The position numbers and the translations under genes are program-made. This document shows, one piece after another, positions 47,601 through 60,600 of a stretch of DNA of 64,000 bases (the first letter of the stretch is position 1; every line of letters starts with the position of its first letter). The stretch is from Himantopus leucocephalus (Eukaryota; Chordata; Aves; Charadriiformes; Recurvirostridae): positions 69,855,120-69,919,119 of the forward strand of contig RSEF01000002.1 in NCBI GenBank assembly GCA_003993805.1, in the 5' to 3' direction. Under the pieces are notes generated by a model. That model had not been told where the DNA came from. It saw only the letters and a list, made by a program, of their open reading frames with translations, and ran no database searches.

Positions 47601-50600
47601 TTACTACTGCTGGTGCTGCCATGTTCAGAATTGGGGGAGGGATGGGGGTTGGACTGTCTTATCTCTCAGCTTCCCTGCCTCAATTAGAAGTTGCCCAAGT
47701 TATTAAGAGAAATGACAGCCTGGCAGAAAGAAAGGGGTGTGACAATCTGAGCTTGAGAATAGCTGTAGGGAAACCTGAAAAAACCTGATGGTGTATGGGA
47801 CTGCAATGAGGAACAAGGTGGGGTTTGATGTGCGGCCCATGGTGGAGACGTAGCCCTGGAGATAAGGGGCATGGTGGGACTGGTATGAGGAGTCAGGTTG
47901 AGATGGGACTGGAACTAGGACAGGCTGGTGGACACTCGGCCAGGAAAATCTGTAGGTATTAGACTGTGCTCCAGTTCCTCCCAGTGGATGGGACAGTTAA
48001 TGGCTGAAGGCTTCTTTTAGGCCCCCTTTTGTAAGACTTCAAGGCTTCATCAGCAATATCTGCGGCAAAAAGCGTTGGTCAGGAAACCCAAACCTTTCCA
48101 TAATAGTTTCAGGGCAGGTGGTATTCCAGGCAGGGGACCTCATCTTGGCAGGCAGTTCATGGTGAAGAAAGAAAACTCCCATTTCAGATGATAGAGGGAT
48201 AGCCAGTCTGTAAATCTCAGGCAGGAGATGTGCTCCTGTGAACAGAAAGGAAATATTCCTCCCATGGTGACTCACAAGCAGTGACCTGATCAGAGTCTGC
48301 TTGAAAAAGCATCTGACCTTGAAGCTTCTACTGTGGAACGTGAAAGTATGGCTTCACCCCTGAGGAGATACCCTGCAGGTGTTTACCAGGAACCTGCAGA
48401 AGCCATTTGCCTCCTAATACATGATGGGGGATCTGGAGTATCTCCACAGTCATATTCTGTGGTGGAAACAAACCTACTCAAACCTCAAGCTGATACTGGC
48501 CTTTCAGTCTTTAAACAATTCCTACAAGTAACTCTCAAAAAAGCTTGAAAAGGCCTGTGAGTGCTTCTACCACTATTGCAAATATTTAGCTTATTTAACT
48601 AGAATTTTATAAACACTTTAAGCAGAAATTTTGGGTAGTGTTTGAATCACCCTTTGTCCAGGTGGAGTGTTGTATAACATGTGTGTGTAATGAGGGCTTT
48701 TATCTTCCTGTACCTTTTTCAGTTCACTGACTTACACTCATATGCTGTTAAAGTGACAGCCAAATGAAAGTCGATGAAGAAACAGTGCTGTGTTTGATGC
48801 TAGGTTTAAATGGTGTACAATGAGTGAGTTGTGGGGCTCAAATTAAACAATGAGAATAAAACAAAGCATTCACTAAATAACCACCAACTATCCCACATGG
48901 TCAATGAAGCTTCCTGTGGAAGAAAATTATGTGTGATTGTATGACTCAAACTGTATTGGAATACATATATTCAATAGAAAGCTGATGTTTTGTAATGCTC
49001 TAGTACTTGTCTTTGCTTTCAGTATATTACAGACGTTTTACTGTGTCCACTAAATCAAAGAGCGCTTTTGTACCTGATGCTTTATTCCTGTAATCAAGTT
49101 GCCTCTCATTCTCTGATAAACTAAGCAGATTGAGCTCTTTAAAGCCTTCACTGGAAGGAGTATTATTCAGCTCCTGAATAATTTTTTTTGTGACTGATCT
49201 CACTGTTTCTGTGAGAAACTTTCCAGTCGATCAATATACTTTATAGAATGTGAACATCAGAACTGTGCAAAATATCTTAGTTTGACTCTCAGCAAACCAT
49301 AAATGGTAATGGTATCTAGAGGTAAAAAACCAGCTGTGTTTCCCTCCTCACCCCATGTTGCTAATATGGATATATTGTTAAGATCTCATACTCAGTGAAT
49401 TGTCCTCTGTGACTTCTATATTCTTTCAGATTTTTTGTTTTCCATTAGATAGTCCCCCATTCTCAAGGACTGGTTTGATAATTCCAGACTCTGTATCTGG
49501 TTGTATTCAGGTGCGTTTTGTTTGAGTAAGCCTGGTTCGCCAAATAATCCTGTCCTCTTAATTATTTACTGTTCAGCCAAATTTTTGTGCAATCCATACA
49601 ATTTATCAGAAATTATTTTATATTTCCTTCAAGTCCACTGGTGAAAACACTTACTAGACTAGTCCTCAGCCCCCTCTTTAAAACATGTCTATTTGATTAT
49701 CCCTTCTGGCAGGCATTGGTGGAGAAACGTCTGTGAATTTTTAATCTACGTGCTTCATTCACAGTGCGAGTTAGGTACCCATCTTATGGGAATAGTCATA
49801 CCTTTCTCTGTAGCAATCTGATATAATAACAATACAACTAGGAAGTACTTTAATGTTAAAAACAAATGCTGTTTTCTTTTGTTAATTCCTCATTTTGTTT
49901 GTATCACTTGAGCAAAGTTGTTGTTAGGTGGAAGGGCTCTCTGCATTTTTTAATATTCTAATGTATTTCTCCTTTCTGTTGCCTTCATGGCAGACCTGAA
50001 GTTGTCTTATCCTCCTTATTGGTCTCTGAGATAAGACCTTGATGTTTGTGCTACTAAGTTCCAGGTCAACACCTTGAATAACGCTTGTTAAGTAAATGGA
50101 AATGAAATACGATCTTACTAGTCAGATCTACCTAAAAAGACCAAATGGGAGAGCGCCTTCTGGCTTATGTTATTCTTCATTGGCCATTAGGTGGTATTTA
50201 ACACTTGAGAAGATAGGCATAGGTACCTGGCTCATTTAAAGATCAGCGAACAATGAAAAATTTAATTTCTGGCCCTCTCTGTCTTCTGAAAATTAGGAAC
50301 AAGTTTCTGTCCAGTAAGATAAAAACTGCCCTGTTTATACTGTAAGTTTCTCTTAGCCTGAAATATTAACACCTTAATCGTAAAATACCATGTCTCCCAC
50401 AGGACAAAGAGAGAACAGAGAACCTACCAACGATGAATCATCTGTTTTTGTTACCACTCATTCAGACACTTTGGTGATGGATGGATGAATAGATCGAGGC
50501 CAGCACTGTAAGCCAGCTTGGAAGCTGGCAGGTAAGTCCCTGGAAGCTCACCAAAATGCTTTCTCAGACATCGCAACTCTATTTTACTTGTTGTATTTTG

Positions 50601-51170
50601 CCAAATCATATTCTAGAATATAAAGTATCTTCTTAAGACAATAGGATCACACTTAAGCGTACATCTGCTTTCAGTGGGACTTGGGCATGTGCATACTCGT
50701 ACATGTGCTCAAGTAGGGATCGGAAGAAGGATGCTTTCTTGGATGGGAAAATAGAGAAACAGCTCTTAAAAGACTTTGAAAGAGCACAGCAGAGCTGCAG
50801 ATTAGTGGTGTGTAGGTGACGTAAAAATGAAGTAATAGTATCACATATTTATGGATCCTACAAAATCTCAAATAAACTAAGTTTCCAGTGAATCTTATGT
50901 CATCTGTCTCTTAAGAATAAATGAAACTCTCTTACATGACTGCTCTGCCCATCATCTATGCTGTCTGACAGGCAAGCTAAAGCATTTTATGACCCTGGAA
51001 TGGAGAAACATTGAGTGCAATGGTGTCTCCTTACCTTCCTGTGGTATATCTCCCAAGATAGCTTGTCCCACAGTAGTGTGCTGTGCTTACGGATCTAGCA
51101 GCATTTGCATTATGAAGCTTCTTTTTATGAATTTATTGTAACACGGCCAAAACATTTGCTTCATGCTGAA
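44625..51170. other. non-coding stretch downstream of the CpG island
   Basis: AT-rich. If the island fires rightward this would be the first intron. Small frames (47525-47788, 48333-48548 and others) have no recognisable features. 47,800-47,930 is rich in GGGACTGG/GGTGGG words but no repeat family is recognised. Confidence 0.35.
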
Positions 51171-51176
51171 GTGTGA

Positions 51177-51225
51177 TTTTTTTTTTTTTTTTTTTNTTTT
51201 TTTTTTTTTTTTATTTTTTTTTTTT
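51177..51225. repeat. poly-T tract with a single N
   Basis: A nearly pure T run with N 51196 and one A at 51213. No retroposed gene is recognised beside it. Confidence 0.85.
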
Positions 51226-52468
51226 AGGGACTGAGGATAATTTTCAGTGTGTTCATCAGTGTAAATGTGAGGCTTCAGTAACACACGTTGACATAGTCTT
51301 ATTAAAATATAAATTCTCATTGACTTTGGGACAGGGACAAGGGAGGTGTGTCACAATAACACATAGAAAGAAACTTTCTGGGGATCTTCTTTTTAATGCA
51401 GTTTTATTATTAAGATATGGCTATGAATAAGTTGAACAGCCTTTTGAACTTCATACCCTGTTAAAAATTAAGTCATCTGCCTGTTTTTCTGTTACAGTAA
51501 GGTAAAATTATTCATAAAAAGAAATGTCAGTAGTGCCAGTCTTGTAATTTGTTTTCAGTTTTAAATAACATTAATATGATGCTTGACTCAGTGTTTGTCG
51601 TGTATGTAGATAGCTTGTATAGTGTGGTGTATTTGAAATTCTGGAGGTCTCTTGAGAGGGTAACAGCTTTTCTGTACTTCTAGTCCACGCACACATATGC
51701 ACACACACATCAATATATGCTGCCCTCTCAAGAGAGCTATAATATTTTAAATTATGCAAATATGTGCACATGTGTATTTATATTTGCCAGATAGACCAAG
51801 GGTGTAAATTGACATCACAGATATATGTGTGGAAATTGCCTACCTACAGTGCTGTAAATTACTGTACAAACAAGTTAATCCCTGTCACCTTTTGTTTGCC
51901 TGTTGCTCAAGGAAGAGAAACAATTTCACACAATATGATCAGTAAAGAGCAGCTGTGGACATAATTCTATGCAGTTGTCCAAAAAAGAAGTATCTATCCA
52001 CTGACTGCAAAATATTAACTTGTAACAAGCAATCCTGCTGCATATTTGATGCCTCCTCCTCTTTACTGCTTTACTCTGCACTTCTTTCAATAGCAGGGTT
52101 GTGTCTTTATACTTAGTTTTGTCACATCTTTTTTTTCATTTATGATCTTGTTTGTGCGAGTACAGAAAAGCCAACCTCATTGGAACACAGGTATTTTTTA
52201 AAAGGTGTTTCAAGGAGTTATGCTAGATGTTTTATTTTGCTGCTTTACACACTAACAATGTTAACCAAAGCACTGATAAAGAGCAAAAAGAAGCATGAAG
52301 TAATGCTATGACAAATAATAACTCCTGGGAAACAAAAAAAAGTAGACAGTGATCAGCACATGACTGTCTATATTGAAAAGTAAGGTTAACATCATCCTAT
52401 TACTTCTAGCCCAGAGCTCTTTTGATCATGTTTGAAGAGTTACATTTATCTTGGGACATTTGGAGAAN

Positions 52469-52506
<38 letters not shown>
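52469..52506 (+). repeat. 38-base poly-G run next to an N
   Basis: G from 52469 to 52506 without interruption directly after N 52468. Uninterrupted G runs this long are rare, and the flanking N suggests poor sequence or a gap-fill artefact. Confidence 0.85.
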
Positions 52507-52507
<1 letters not shown>

Positions 52508-53113
52508 GAGGCAAGGGGACTTCAATCAACATTTGCTTTGATGTTTGTATGTGCATAAAATTAAAATTCAAGAGTGTATGTGTGTGTTGTAGTAATGCAC
52601 ATAGCCGATGGATTAGATTCATTATTTGTTGTTAAAACATTAGCAGTATCTTTGATGGACGAGATGCAATACAGCCTTTGCTCTGCAGAATTTAGAGTCT
52701 AAACAGACAGAAGTGCAGCAGGTATGGTATGTCAGAAAATTCCAGAGAAAGAAATTGATATTATTTGGCATCACTTTTTAATGAAAATGGATTGGAATGG
52801 TTTGCTGGGTTTTGTGGGGTTGTTTGGTTTGGTTTGTTTTTTTTTTTTTATGGTAAGAATTTTTTTTATTGTAAGATCCAAGTCTTTGGGGAAGAAATAC
52901 AAACTAGCAGTGGGATTTCTGAACTGGCATGTGGATGAGAATGAATTTCTGTCCTGACAGTGTGCCTGTTAAAATACCTAACTTTGCACTACCAGTACAC
53001 ACTGCAATGTTTAGGTCAAATTTTCTAGAGAATACACTGAAGGAATGTGGAGTGCTCAAATAATAGGCAAGGTCTGAAAGACTTGTAGAAAAAAATCAAA
53101 CTGAACCCATATA

Positions 53114-53623
53114 TTGCAAGATCATATTGTTCTGATCGAAGAAACAAATCTTGGGAAAGCAATTTCATCAGCATTCATAGCAGTAAGCAGTGGCACAGTT
53201 CCTGTGAAGCCTGCTCCAGAAATGACGTCATTTGTCCGTCGTGACATACTAGGCCACTCAGACTGGCACACAAATACTGAGCAGCTGCCCCACACAAAAC
53301 CAGTTGCATGTCTCTCGCAAAAGAAAGACTCTAGTCAGAGATATGAATGGTTATTCACCCATCTGCAAAAAGAAATGCAGTGTGCCAGGCAGCAAGCAGC
53401 AAGCATCATACATTCACCGATGAGCAAAGTTATAATGGGAAAATCACAGGGAATTGTGTTGATAGGAAATGGACAAAGACTGGGGGTCTGTTCCATTAAA
53501 CCCGCTGGTTCCAGCAAGGGCACTGTCAAAGCTCACTTCCCATGTACAGCTCCAGATATCCGTGGAACTTTTTTTTTCCCCCCATTTCTCTTTCACATAA
53601 GCAAAGAACGGCACTGCCACTGA
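53114..53623 (+). other. unexplained 169-codon open reading frame
   Basis: The frame is long for this base composition. It has no recognisable domain, signal peptide or membrane segment. It is mixed in composition (SQRYEWLFTHLQKEMQCARQ in the middle) and ends in a pyrimidine-encoded FFFPPFLF stretch. The first codon given may not be a true start: no good Kozak context is evident. The opposite strand is also open (53444-53851, 135 codons), which argues for chance. It contains a palindromic CRE at 53223. A processed exon or conserved non-coding element is possible. Confidence 0.25.
53220..53233. promoter_or_regulatory. palindromic CRE (TGACGTCA)
   Basis: AAATGACGTCATTT is a 14-bp perfect palindrome centred on the full CREB/ATF site. 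CpG-containing CREs outside islands tend to decay, so survival here may mean use. Confidence 0.45.
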
Positions 53624-53629
53624 CACACC

Positions 53630-55295
53630 AGAGATGGTCCTTGGTCTGCTGGAGGTCTGAGAGGAAGGGAACTGAAGTGCTATAGCACTGCTCTGCCTCT
53701 CCGCAGTGCCAGCTGCCCTGGAAGGACTGAGGTTAAAAAAGTTGTGGCCATTGCATTGCTGTAGCTGGCTTTTAGGCTCTGGGATATGACAGGCAAGATA
53801 TGCGCCGGTCACACCAATTTTAGAGTTTCTGTTGGTTCCATTTGGAACCAAAAAGGGCTGTAGTTAAGGAATAGAAGAGTATTTGATCCCCTGCCTAGAC
53901 TGAGTGAATTAGCTAAATGGTGAGTATCTCACATTGTGCAGTCATTATTGTTCATCATTGTGACAGACCGGAAAGAGCAAACATAATAATTAATACAAGA
54001 CACTGTGATAATGGCATTGTGTCCCAGCTTTAAATTGTTTAAACTGAGCTTCTGTTTTATTTAAGTAAGTCCCTGATAATTCTGTTAAATCTTCAGAAGG
54101 GGAGTCTTAGAGGCGGGGAATGTCTGTGTTTGCATGTGTGTGTTACTTTCTCCCTCCGTCAGTGTCCCTTTAGATTACTGATTGTAGAGCACAGCTATGA
54201 CTGAATATTTTTCTTGGGCAGTTAGATAAAAATATCTAGCTAAATATTATTGTACACATAGGCTACTTGTAGATGAAAACATTAGTTTATCAATGTAATT
54301 TTCAAAGAAATATACTGAGCTACATTTCTTCAGCATTTTCAGAAGTGCAGTGTTTTATTCTAGCTGAACAACAGTCACTAGCAACAGCATTCTACCTGAT
54401 GTGGTTTCTTTTATGAGGAGATAGCAGTGCTCATTTTCAATGTGGAAATTGCAATTTCAGTTTTTATGCTGGAGTATCGCATATCTCTCTCTTTTCCCCA
54501 ATACATAGTAATGGAAACATAGTGTGTGAAGGAACATGCCTTACTCTGTAACCCTTCCTGGAAAATGTTAGGCCTGCTTTTGAAAATCAGAATCATCAAA
54601 AAAGTAATATATTGCAAATAAAATTATCTGAAAATGTGACCGTTCATGTAAAAATGTATACATACAAAATTTATCTTTATTTGATAGTGCAATTCATGCA
54701 TGATTCAAATAAAAGTAATCAATGGTCAGTCTTGTTTTTATGTTTCTTTTAATGTTCATTCACAGTGCCATGAATGTGTAATGAATAGAAGCCCATGGAT
54801 GAAGACAGGCATATGGAAATTGTGTTCAGTGCCTTTGCTAAAATGGAGGACACTCCCTTAATGGCCAGCTTCACGTTAGAGGTAGAGAGGAGATTGCCAC
54901 CCTCAGGGATGACTAGACACCAAGCTGTGACCCAGCAAGCAACTCTATATAGGTAAAAGGGGTAAAATGTCATCTGCCAAACAGACTCGGAGAAATTAAC
55001 AAATCTTGTAGCAGTAGCCAACATTTCCAAGCCCTAAGTTAGGGATTATGGAAGCCGAGGGGGTATTCTTCAGACTTTTGTTTCTCCAGAGCAGCACTGT
55101 GATCTGTACTGACCATAAAAGCAGATGTCAGTGCTTGTCAAACCTCTCATATATTCTACTCAACTTACTGTCCCTTGTGTGGCTGTGAAGACCTTCCTTA
55201 TCATCTTGTCTTTGCTTTGTGTGTGGGGTAGCAATATGCATGGTCAAGACTTTGCCTTGGATCTGCCCCCTGAATCAGTGAAAGACCCAAGGGAG
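53630..55295. other. non-coding stretch, no gene recognised
   Basis: AT-rich, with chance frames under 100 codons only. Confidence 0.35.
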
Positions 55296-55297
55296 AT

Positions 55298-55408
55298 ATG
55301 AATGAATTCTTCCCTATGAGTCAGGCTTTGAAACAGGTGCCCAGAGGGGTTGTGGACCCTCCATCATCACTGCAGACATACAAAACTAAAATGGACAAGG
55401 CCCTGAGC
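55298..55408 (+). mobile_element. CR1 LINE 3' region, left part of an interrupted copy
   Basis: AATTCTTCCCTATGAG, GAAACAGGTGCCCAGAGGGG, TTGTGGACCCTCCATCATCA and ATGGACAAGGCCCTGAGCAA follow the CR1 3' UTR consensus order. The match then stops abruptly. Confidence 0.82.
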
Positions 55409-55966
55409 AAATATAACTTCAGACCTTTCTGTACTTTTGTTGAGAATTGCAGTTGGAACCTTATTGGTGTGAATGTGATTGTATGGGTCTGGAAGCACCA
55501 AAGTAACAATGGGAGAAGGGTTGTAAGAATGGCTTTTGATAACACCCAGACTAAGATAAGAGCACACATGTGCATTGAGGTTCTCCGGATGCCTGCATCA
55601 GGAGACAGGTCAGTAAGTAAATCCTGATGACTCATAGAGGTGGGACAGGATGAAGAGATTGTTTGCTGTCAGTGTCTAAAGACAACAGAAAGGCACATCC
55701 AGCAGCAGCATATGGTTGCCAACCTAAAAAGAAACCAGAAGTTAGGGTGAGGACTGGGTAGCTGGCATCCCTTGTCCACCATGTCATTGCAAGTAATGTA
55801 TTTCCATTATGAATGCTGGACAGACTATTTGGTTATATATGTCTTGGTGAGTGCATGGGTTGGAGTGAGATCAGCACCCTCCCGTTTTGGAAGATCTCAC
55901 ACTGACTTCTACTAAACTGTTGGTACACAGTGTTGCAATACTGTTTTCTAGACTTTTCAGGAAGTG

Positions 55967-56024
55967 AGGTTTGGACCAGATGACCTCCAGAGGTTCCTTC
56001 CAAACTAAATTCTGTGATTCTGTC
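55967..56024 (+). mobile_element. CR1 LINE 3' end, right part of the interrupted copy
   Basis: GGTTTGGACCAGATGACCTC, CAGAGGTTCCTTCCAAACTA and ATTCTGTGATTCTGTC are the terminal segment of CR1 including its short 3' repeat. It resumes close to where the left part broke off. Confidence 0.85.
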
Positions 56025-56029
56025 GCTTG

Positions 56030-57655
56030 AATGCAGGAATTAGTGGAGTATGTTCCATGGTCTCCACTGCAGGGCAGGTAAGATTAGTATAGTTTTATGG
56101 TCCTTTTTAAATACTACATTTTTATCTTCATTTGTTCCAACTACCCATGTCCTCACAGGTAAGGATTAAAGCTTTTTGTTTTCTTTTTTAAAAATGGATT
56201 TGAGTCACCCAGGTGCAAGAAAAAAAAATGAAGCATTTTCAGGGCATAAATATTAGTTTCATATTCCCAAGAGAGGTTATTTTGACCATATGTTAAATAA
56301 TCTTGAAGTTGAAAAAATTCTATTTAGTGAATCTTTTTGATCAGAAGGCTATAAACTTCTGAACTTCAGGGAGCTGGGATTGAAATGTCGTCTCAGTTGT
56401 TGATTGAGACAGGATCAATCACAAACAATGAGGATTATATATCCACTTTAAAAAAAAAATACAGTGCCCAGACTGAACTCCCCAATTTGCGAACCTCATC
56501 TTGTCACATTCTTCACTGTGCTGAGCTGAGTGTATGAGGCTGGAGCCACAAATAATCTCTCTCATTCGTCTCTACTGTGGTGTTGCTGTATATATAGATT
56601 GAAGGCATGTTACTCAAAATCATGCATGTCTGTCAGCTCCACCACAGACTAGGAGTTGTGCTTTTTAGCTTGCTTGTTGTCCAAGAAAATAGTGTTTCTT
56701 TAAAAACACTAAAGGATCTGCTAGGAGCCCTGTCATCCGCTCCTTGTCCAGCCTTTACCCTTAACAGAATTTCTTGTTAAAAGAACTCGGCCATTTGTTA
56801 TGTTATGTCTGACAACTCAGGGAATAAATGTTGTGAATGCATCTCTTCCCTGCATTACTCTCCTCCTTCCCTCAACCTCACCTCTTGGTTGTTGGGGTTT
56901 TTTTAATAGCTTGTGATTGCACCTGATAGTGAGAGAATTTGGCTATACAACAAAATAAAACAGTTTTCTCCTGAATTTTGGTTTGGCTGGTTCTCTAACG
57001 TGTCACTGTAGCTATTTTGCTGCTATCTCCAGTATCAAAATTCCATGTTTTGTTCCTATGTCCTCTCCGGCTTTATCATTCTGTTACTATTTATCATGTT
57101 CATTCTCATCAGTGTGATGGGCAACAGAAGCCATATCTCATTTCTCCATTTCTTTTCATATTAAGGTTAGTACCAAATTTTCCTATCATCTGTTCTTGTG
57201 TAACAGACAGAATTTTCCTCACCTTCCACCTCTGCCTATGCCTTAATACTTCCTTACTTTGATTCCTGTAACTTGTAACATATAACCTGTAACCTACTCT
57301 TCCCTAGCTGACTTGACATTTCCGTTGCTTTCCTTCCCCTTATCTAACCCCCTTGTATCTTTTTTGGCCATCTTCCTAAACCATATAATTCTGCATCCTT
57401 GAAACTCCCCAGAAATTCACCTTGTGTATCAACTTAGACTTGGTTTTATTACATTAACCTTCTCCCCCTGTATGTGCTTTCTGCTGTGTTCCTTAGCATG
57501 CCAATTTAGAAAACGTTTTTCCTAAATTTTCTTCAGTTGCTCTTACCTTCCTCTGTCCATGCTATACATAAATCTCTTCCAGATTAAACATACCACTGTC
57601 CTCTCTTTTCTCTTTTTTTTTTCTTTAAGCTATTGATGGTGAGTGGGATCTAAAG
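56030..57655. other. non-coding stretch, no gene recognised
   Basis: Pyrimidine-rich on the plus strand from about 56,840 to 57,630. The frame at 57017-57262 reflects this and has no domain. Confidence 0.35.
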
Positions 57656-57663
57656 TTCTTTCA

Positions 57664-57692
57664 GAACCACTGGTGTAGTAAGCCAGTGGTTC
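57664..57692. repeat. 10-bp perfect inverted repeat with 9-nt loop
   Basis: GAACCACTGG (57664-57673) and CCAGTGGTTC (57683-57692) are exact reverse complements. CAGTGGTTC is like the start of hAT-family terminal repeats (CAGNGGTTC), so this may be a relic of hAT ends, or chance. Confidence 0.6.
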
Positions 57693-57699
57693 CACCTGG

Positions 57700-60600
57700 T
57701 ACGTTCACAGAATATGAGACACATCTGAGGCTGTAATGTCTCATTTGGACATGATACCAAGTCTGTGTGAGTGTATCAAATACTTCATTCACGTAATGTT
57801 CGATCAGTAAGTCCTTCAGACTTGATATCCTGCCAGTGGGGCTGCCACAATTCATGTATTCATAAACACCGTCCTTGAGATCTTGTCTGCTCCTTTTTTG
57901 CACAACCCAGTGTATTAAAAGAAGTTTATCTTTTTTGGGTAGGGAACAGTATCCTGCAGTTTTTATGAATTACTAGATTGCCATCATAGTTCTTCACTGA
58001 TGATGTTCCCTGGTTGGAGTTATATATTATGAAGCACAATTGTTTCCAAGATTTAATAATGTGACAATTAAAAAAAATATTTTTTTTTTTCAATAACAGG
58101 GCCAAGGAAAAATTAATGGTTGTTTCTGTGAGTCTCCTAGTTAATTCAATCTGGCTTTTGCCTTAGCAGGGATTACAGATTTAGGAACTGAATAAATGAG
58201 GCAGTAACAAATTTTAGAAACATCAAAAAGGTTTTTATTCTATGAACAGAAACCAAGGAAAACATACAGTATTCTTCTAATGCTTAATTCTACCAGCTTT
58301 CTCCCTGTTACACCAATAAATAGGAATTGTGCCTGAGAAAGGCCTGTATGTATGTCCTAAGAAAATGTTTGCATCCAAGATTTAATTTCTGCTGTCATTT
58401 TCCAAGCTCATCTCAGTGACATTTGATGAACGAATCCCTCAAGTTAAGTTTTTCTTAATACATCTTTAGAACTACAGGCTACCATAAGGAAAGCAACAAG
58501 ACAACATTTTTTCCAAACAAAGGGGGTTTTTTAAGACAAAAGCTGATGTGATTTGTTCACTTTATATTTGCAAGTGCTGCATCTCATTTGGTTGAATCAC
58601 TCTTGATTTACACAAGAGGGTCTAGTTTACAGTATCTTTGTCTAATGAATTATCAATATGCCATATTACTATTTTGCTAATCAAAAGGTTTTTAATCACT
58701 CTGGCCCAAAAATTAAGAATACTTTTATTGCTGTACTATACCATAAATCCCATCACTGAAAATGCTGTACAGAGCTTTTTGTTTTATGCAGTTGAGTGGG
58801 ATCATTGAAAGCTAGAGGTTTGGGCATAGACAGCGTGATATTCTCTAACCTTTTGTTGTGGAAAAGGAATGCTTCATTAACAAGGCAAAATTGCCACTGG
58901 GACTGGCTGAAGTAAGTCAGAAATTTCAGTCTGAATCATTCGGTCGACAGAATTTCATCAACGGGTAGGCATGTTCTGGCAGTCCTCAGTCCTTTCACAG
59001 ATACTCTTATTCAATGCAGTGGGACTACACAGATAGCTCTCATTTATCTGAATACCTGCACTGCATGTGGTACAAGAAAGCAGCTTTGTCCTTAGAAACC
59101 AGTCTTAGATGTATATGTAGAATTTTTTGTTTGTTTGTTTGAAGCCATGACTGTTAGCATGTGCAACTCATCTGCAAACTTCTGTTTGAATGTCTACAGT
59201 TCGGTCATTTGACTTGATCTGGTGTCTAAAGCTGTGGTTGCTGCTGTGTGATGGGCTTTTTGCAGCGGTTATTTGGTCTGGTGAATCCACTTAACACACA
59301 ATTCACTATCTGAGCAGCTGCTTCTCCCTCAGTCCACCTTTGTCTCATGTTCTGTCCATATGGCAGTGTTCTGGGAAGGCCCTTCAGAAACAGGAGTCAC
59401 TCAGGGCAAAAATCACTACAGTTAAAATTTTTTTGAACCTTCTCCTGCAAGCCTTGTTGCTTCAAACATGCAAGACATTAATGGGCATGACAATCCTTTA
59501 GAAGGCATCTGTGTGGAGGAACACAGCCAGACATGATGTGAATAGCAACAATTTGCATAAAGTTTTGAGTAAGTGGAGATGAAAGTCTCCATACTCTGTG
59601 GTTGCTGATCCTCTGAGATACCCAGTTCAAACTGAGACATATCTAAGTTTGGAAACTCTGAGAATGAAAGGTAAAACTTTTACTGTCTTCTAGGATATCT
59701 CCTATCACATTTCAAAATGCAGTCTTCTGTAGCTTTACACTGTACAGTGACTGGTTACAGATAGGCAAGATACTGGCACGGGTTGCAGACAAACCTCAGC
59801 ATGTTATCACAGGATGATGGAGTGGGAAATGGTACATAAGTTTGGCTAAATCTCCTACAAACCAGATTAATTTGGCTTATCCAGAGCTACATGTTATTAT
59901 AGCTAGGTTGTTCCCAGTAGCAGATCTGGCTCAGTTATATCAACACTGCATTGCAGTTTAAAGTGTAGATGTACTTGCTGTTGCAAAATATATCCACCGC
60001 AATTAATGGGAAAGGCCCTTCAGGGTGCACTTTCTTAGGGTGCACTTTCCGAGAGAGCCCTTGAGAAGTAGAGAAGGACAAATAGGGGCTCAGAAGTCCT
60101 CAAAGAATACTGTAATCATTTGACTCTGGAGAAGAGACTAGAACTGGATTTTGTTCAATTTCACAGAGAGCTCCTTCTGTCAAGAAGCCAAGCCCAGGGA
60201 AAAACGTATATTTTAACTTGCTACAAATTATGTGGTCTGTGTTTGCAGACATGTGAAAAAGTCATAGATTTACAGTGGATGCTTTGCTCCCTTTTGCACT
60301 GATTATTAGTGCAAGACTTGTAACTTTTATAAACTGTGGTCTAGTAGGGTAACAAACAGCACTCTGCTGTACTGGTGCTTCAAGCATGGAGCTTTCCATG
60401 GAAAAGTAATAGCATAAATGAAAACTAATTCTCTTAGCTTCCAAATAGCTAGTACGTGTCTATAGTCTTTTTTTCCAGATCTTCAGTTCTTTGCAAATTG
60501 TATGCATTCAGCACACTGGGAATCAAGCCATAGTGAAATATGTGTTATCCTATAATGTCTAGTAGATAAGATCACTTATTAACTCATCTTTCTAGTATCC

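Noticed and set aside
51177..51225. Poly-T as the tail of a retroposed gene
   Set aside because: Neither flank contains a recognisable coding copy or target duplication.
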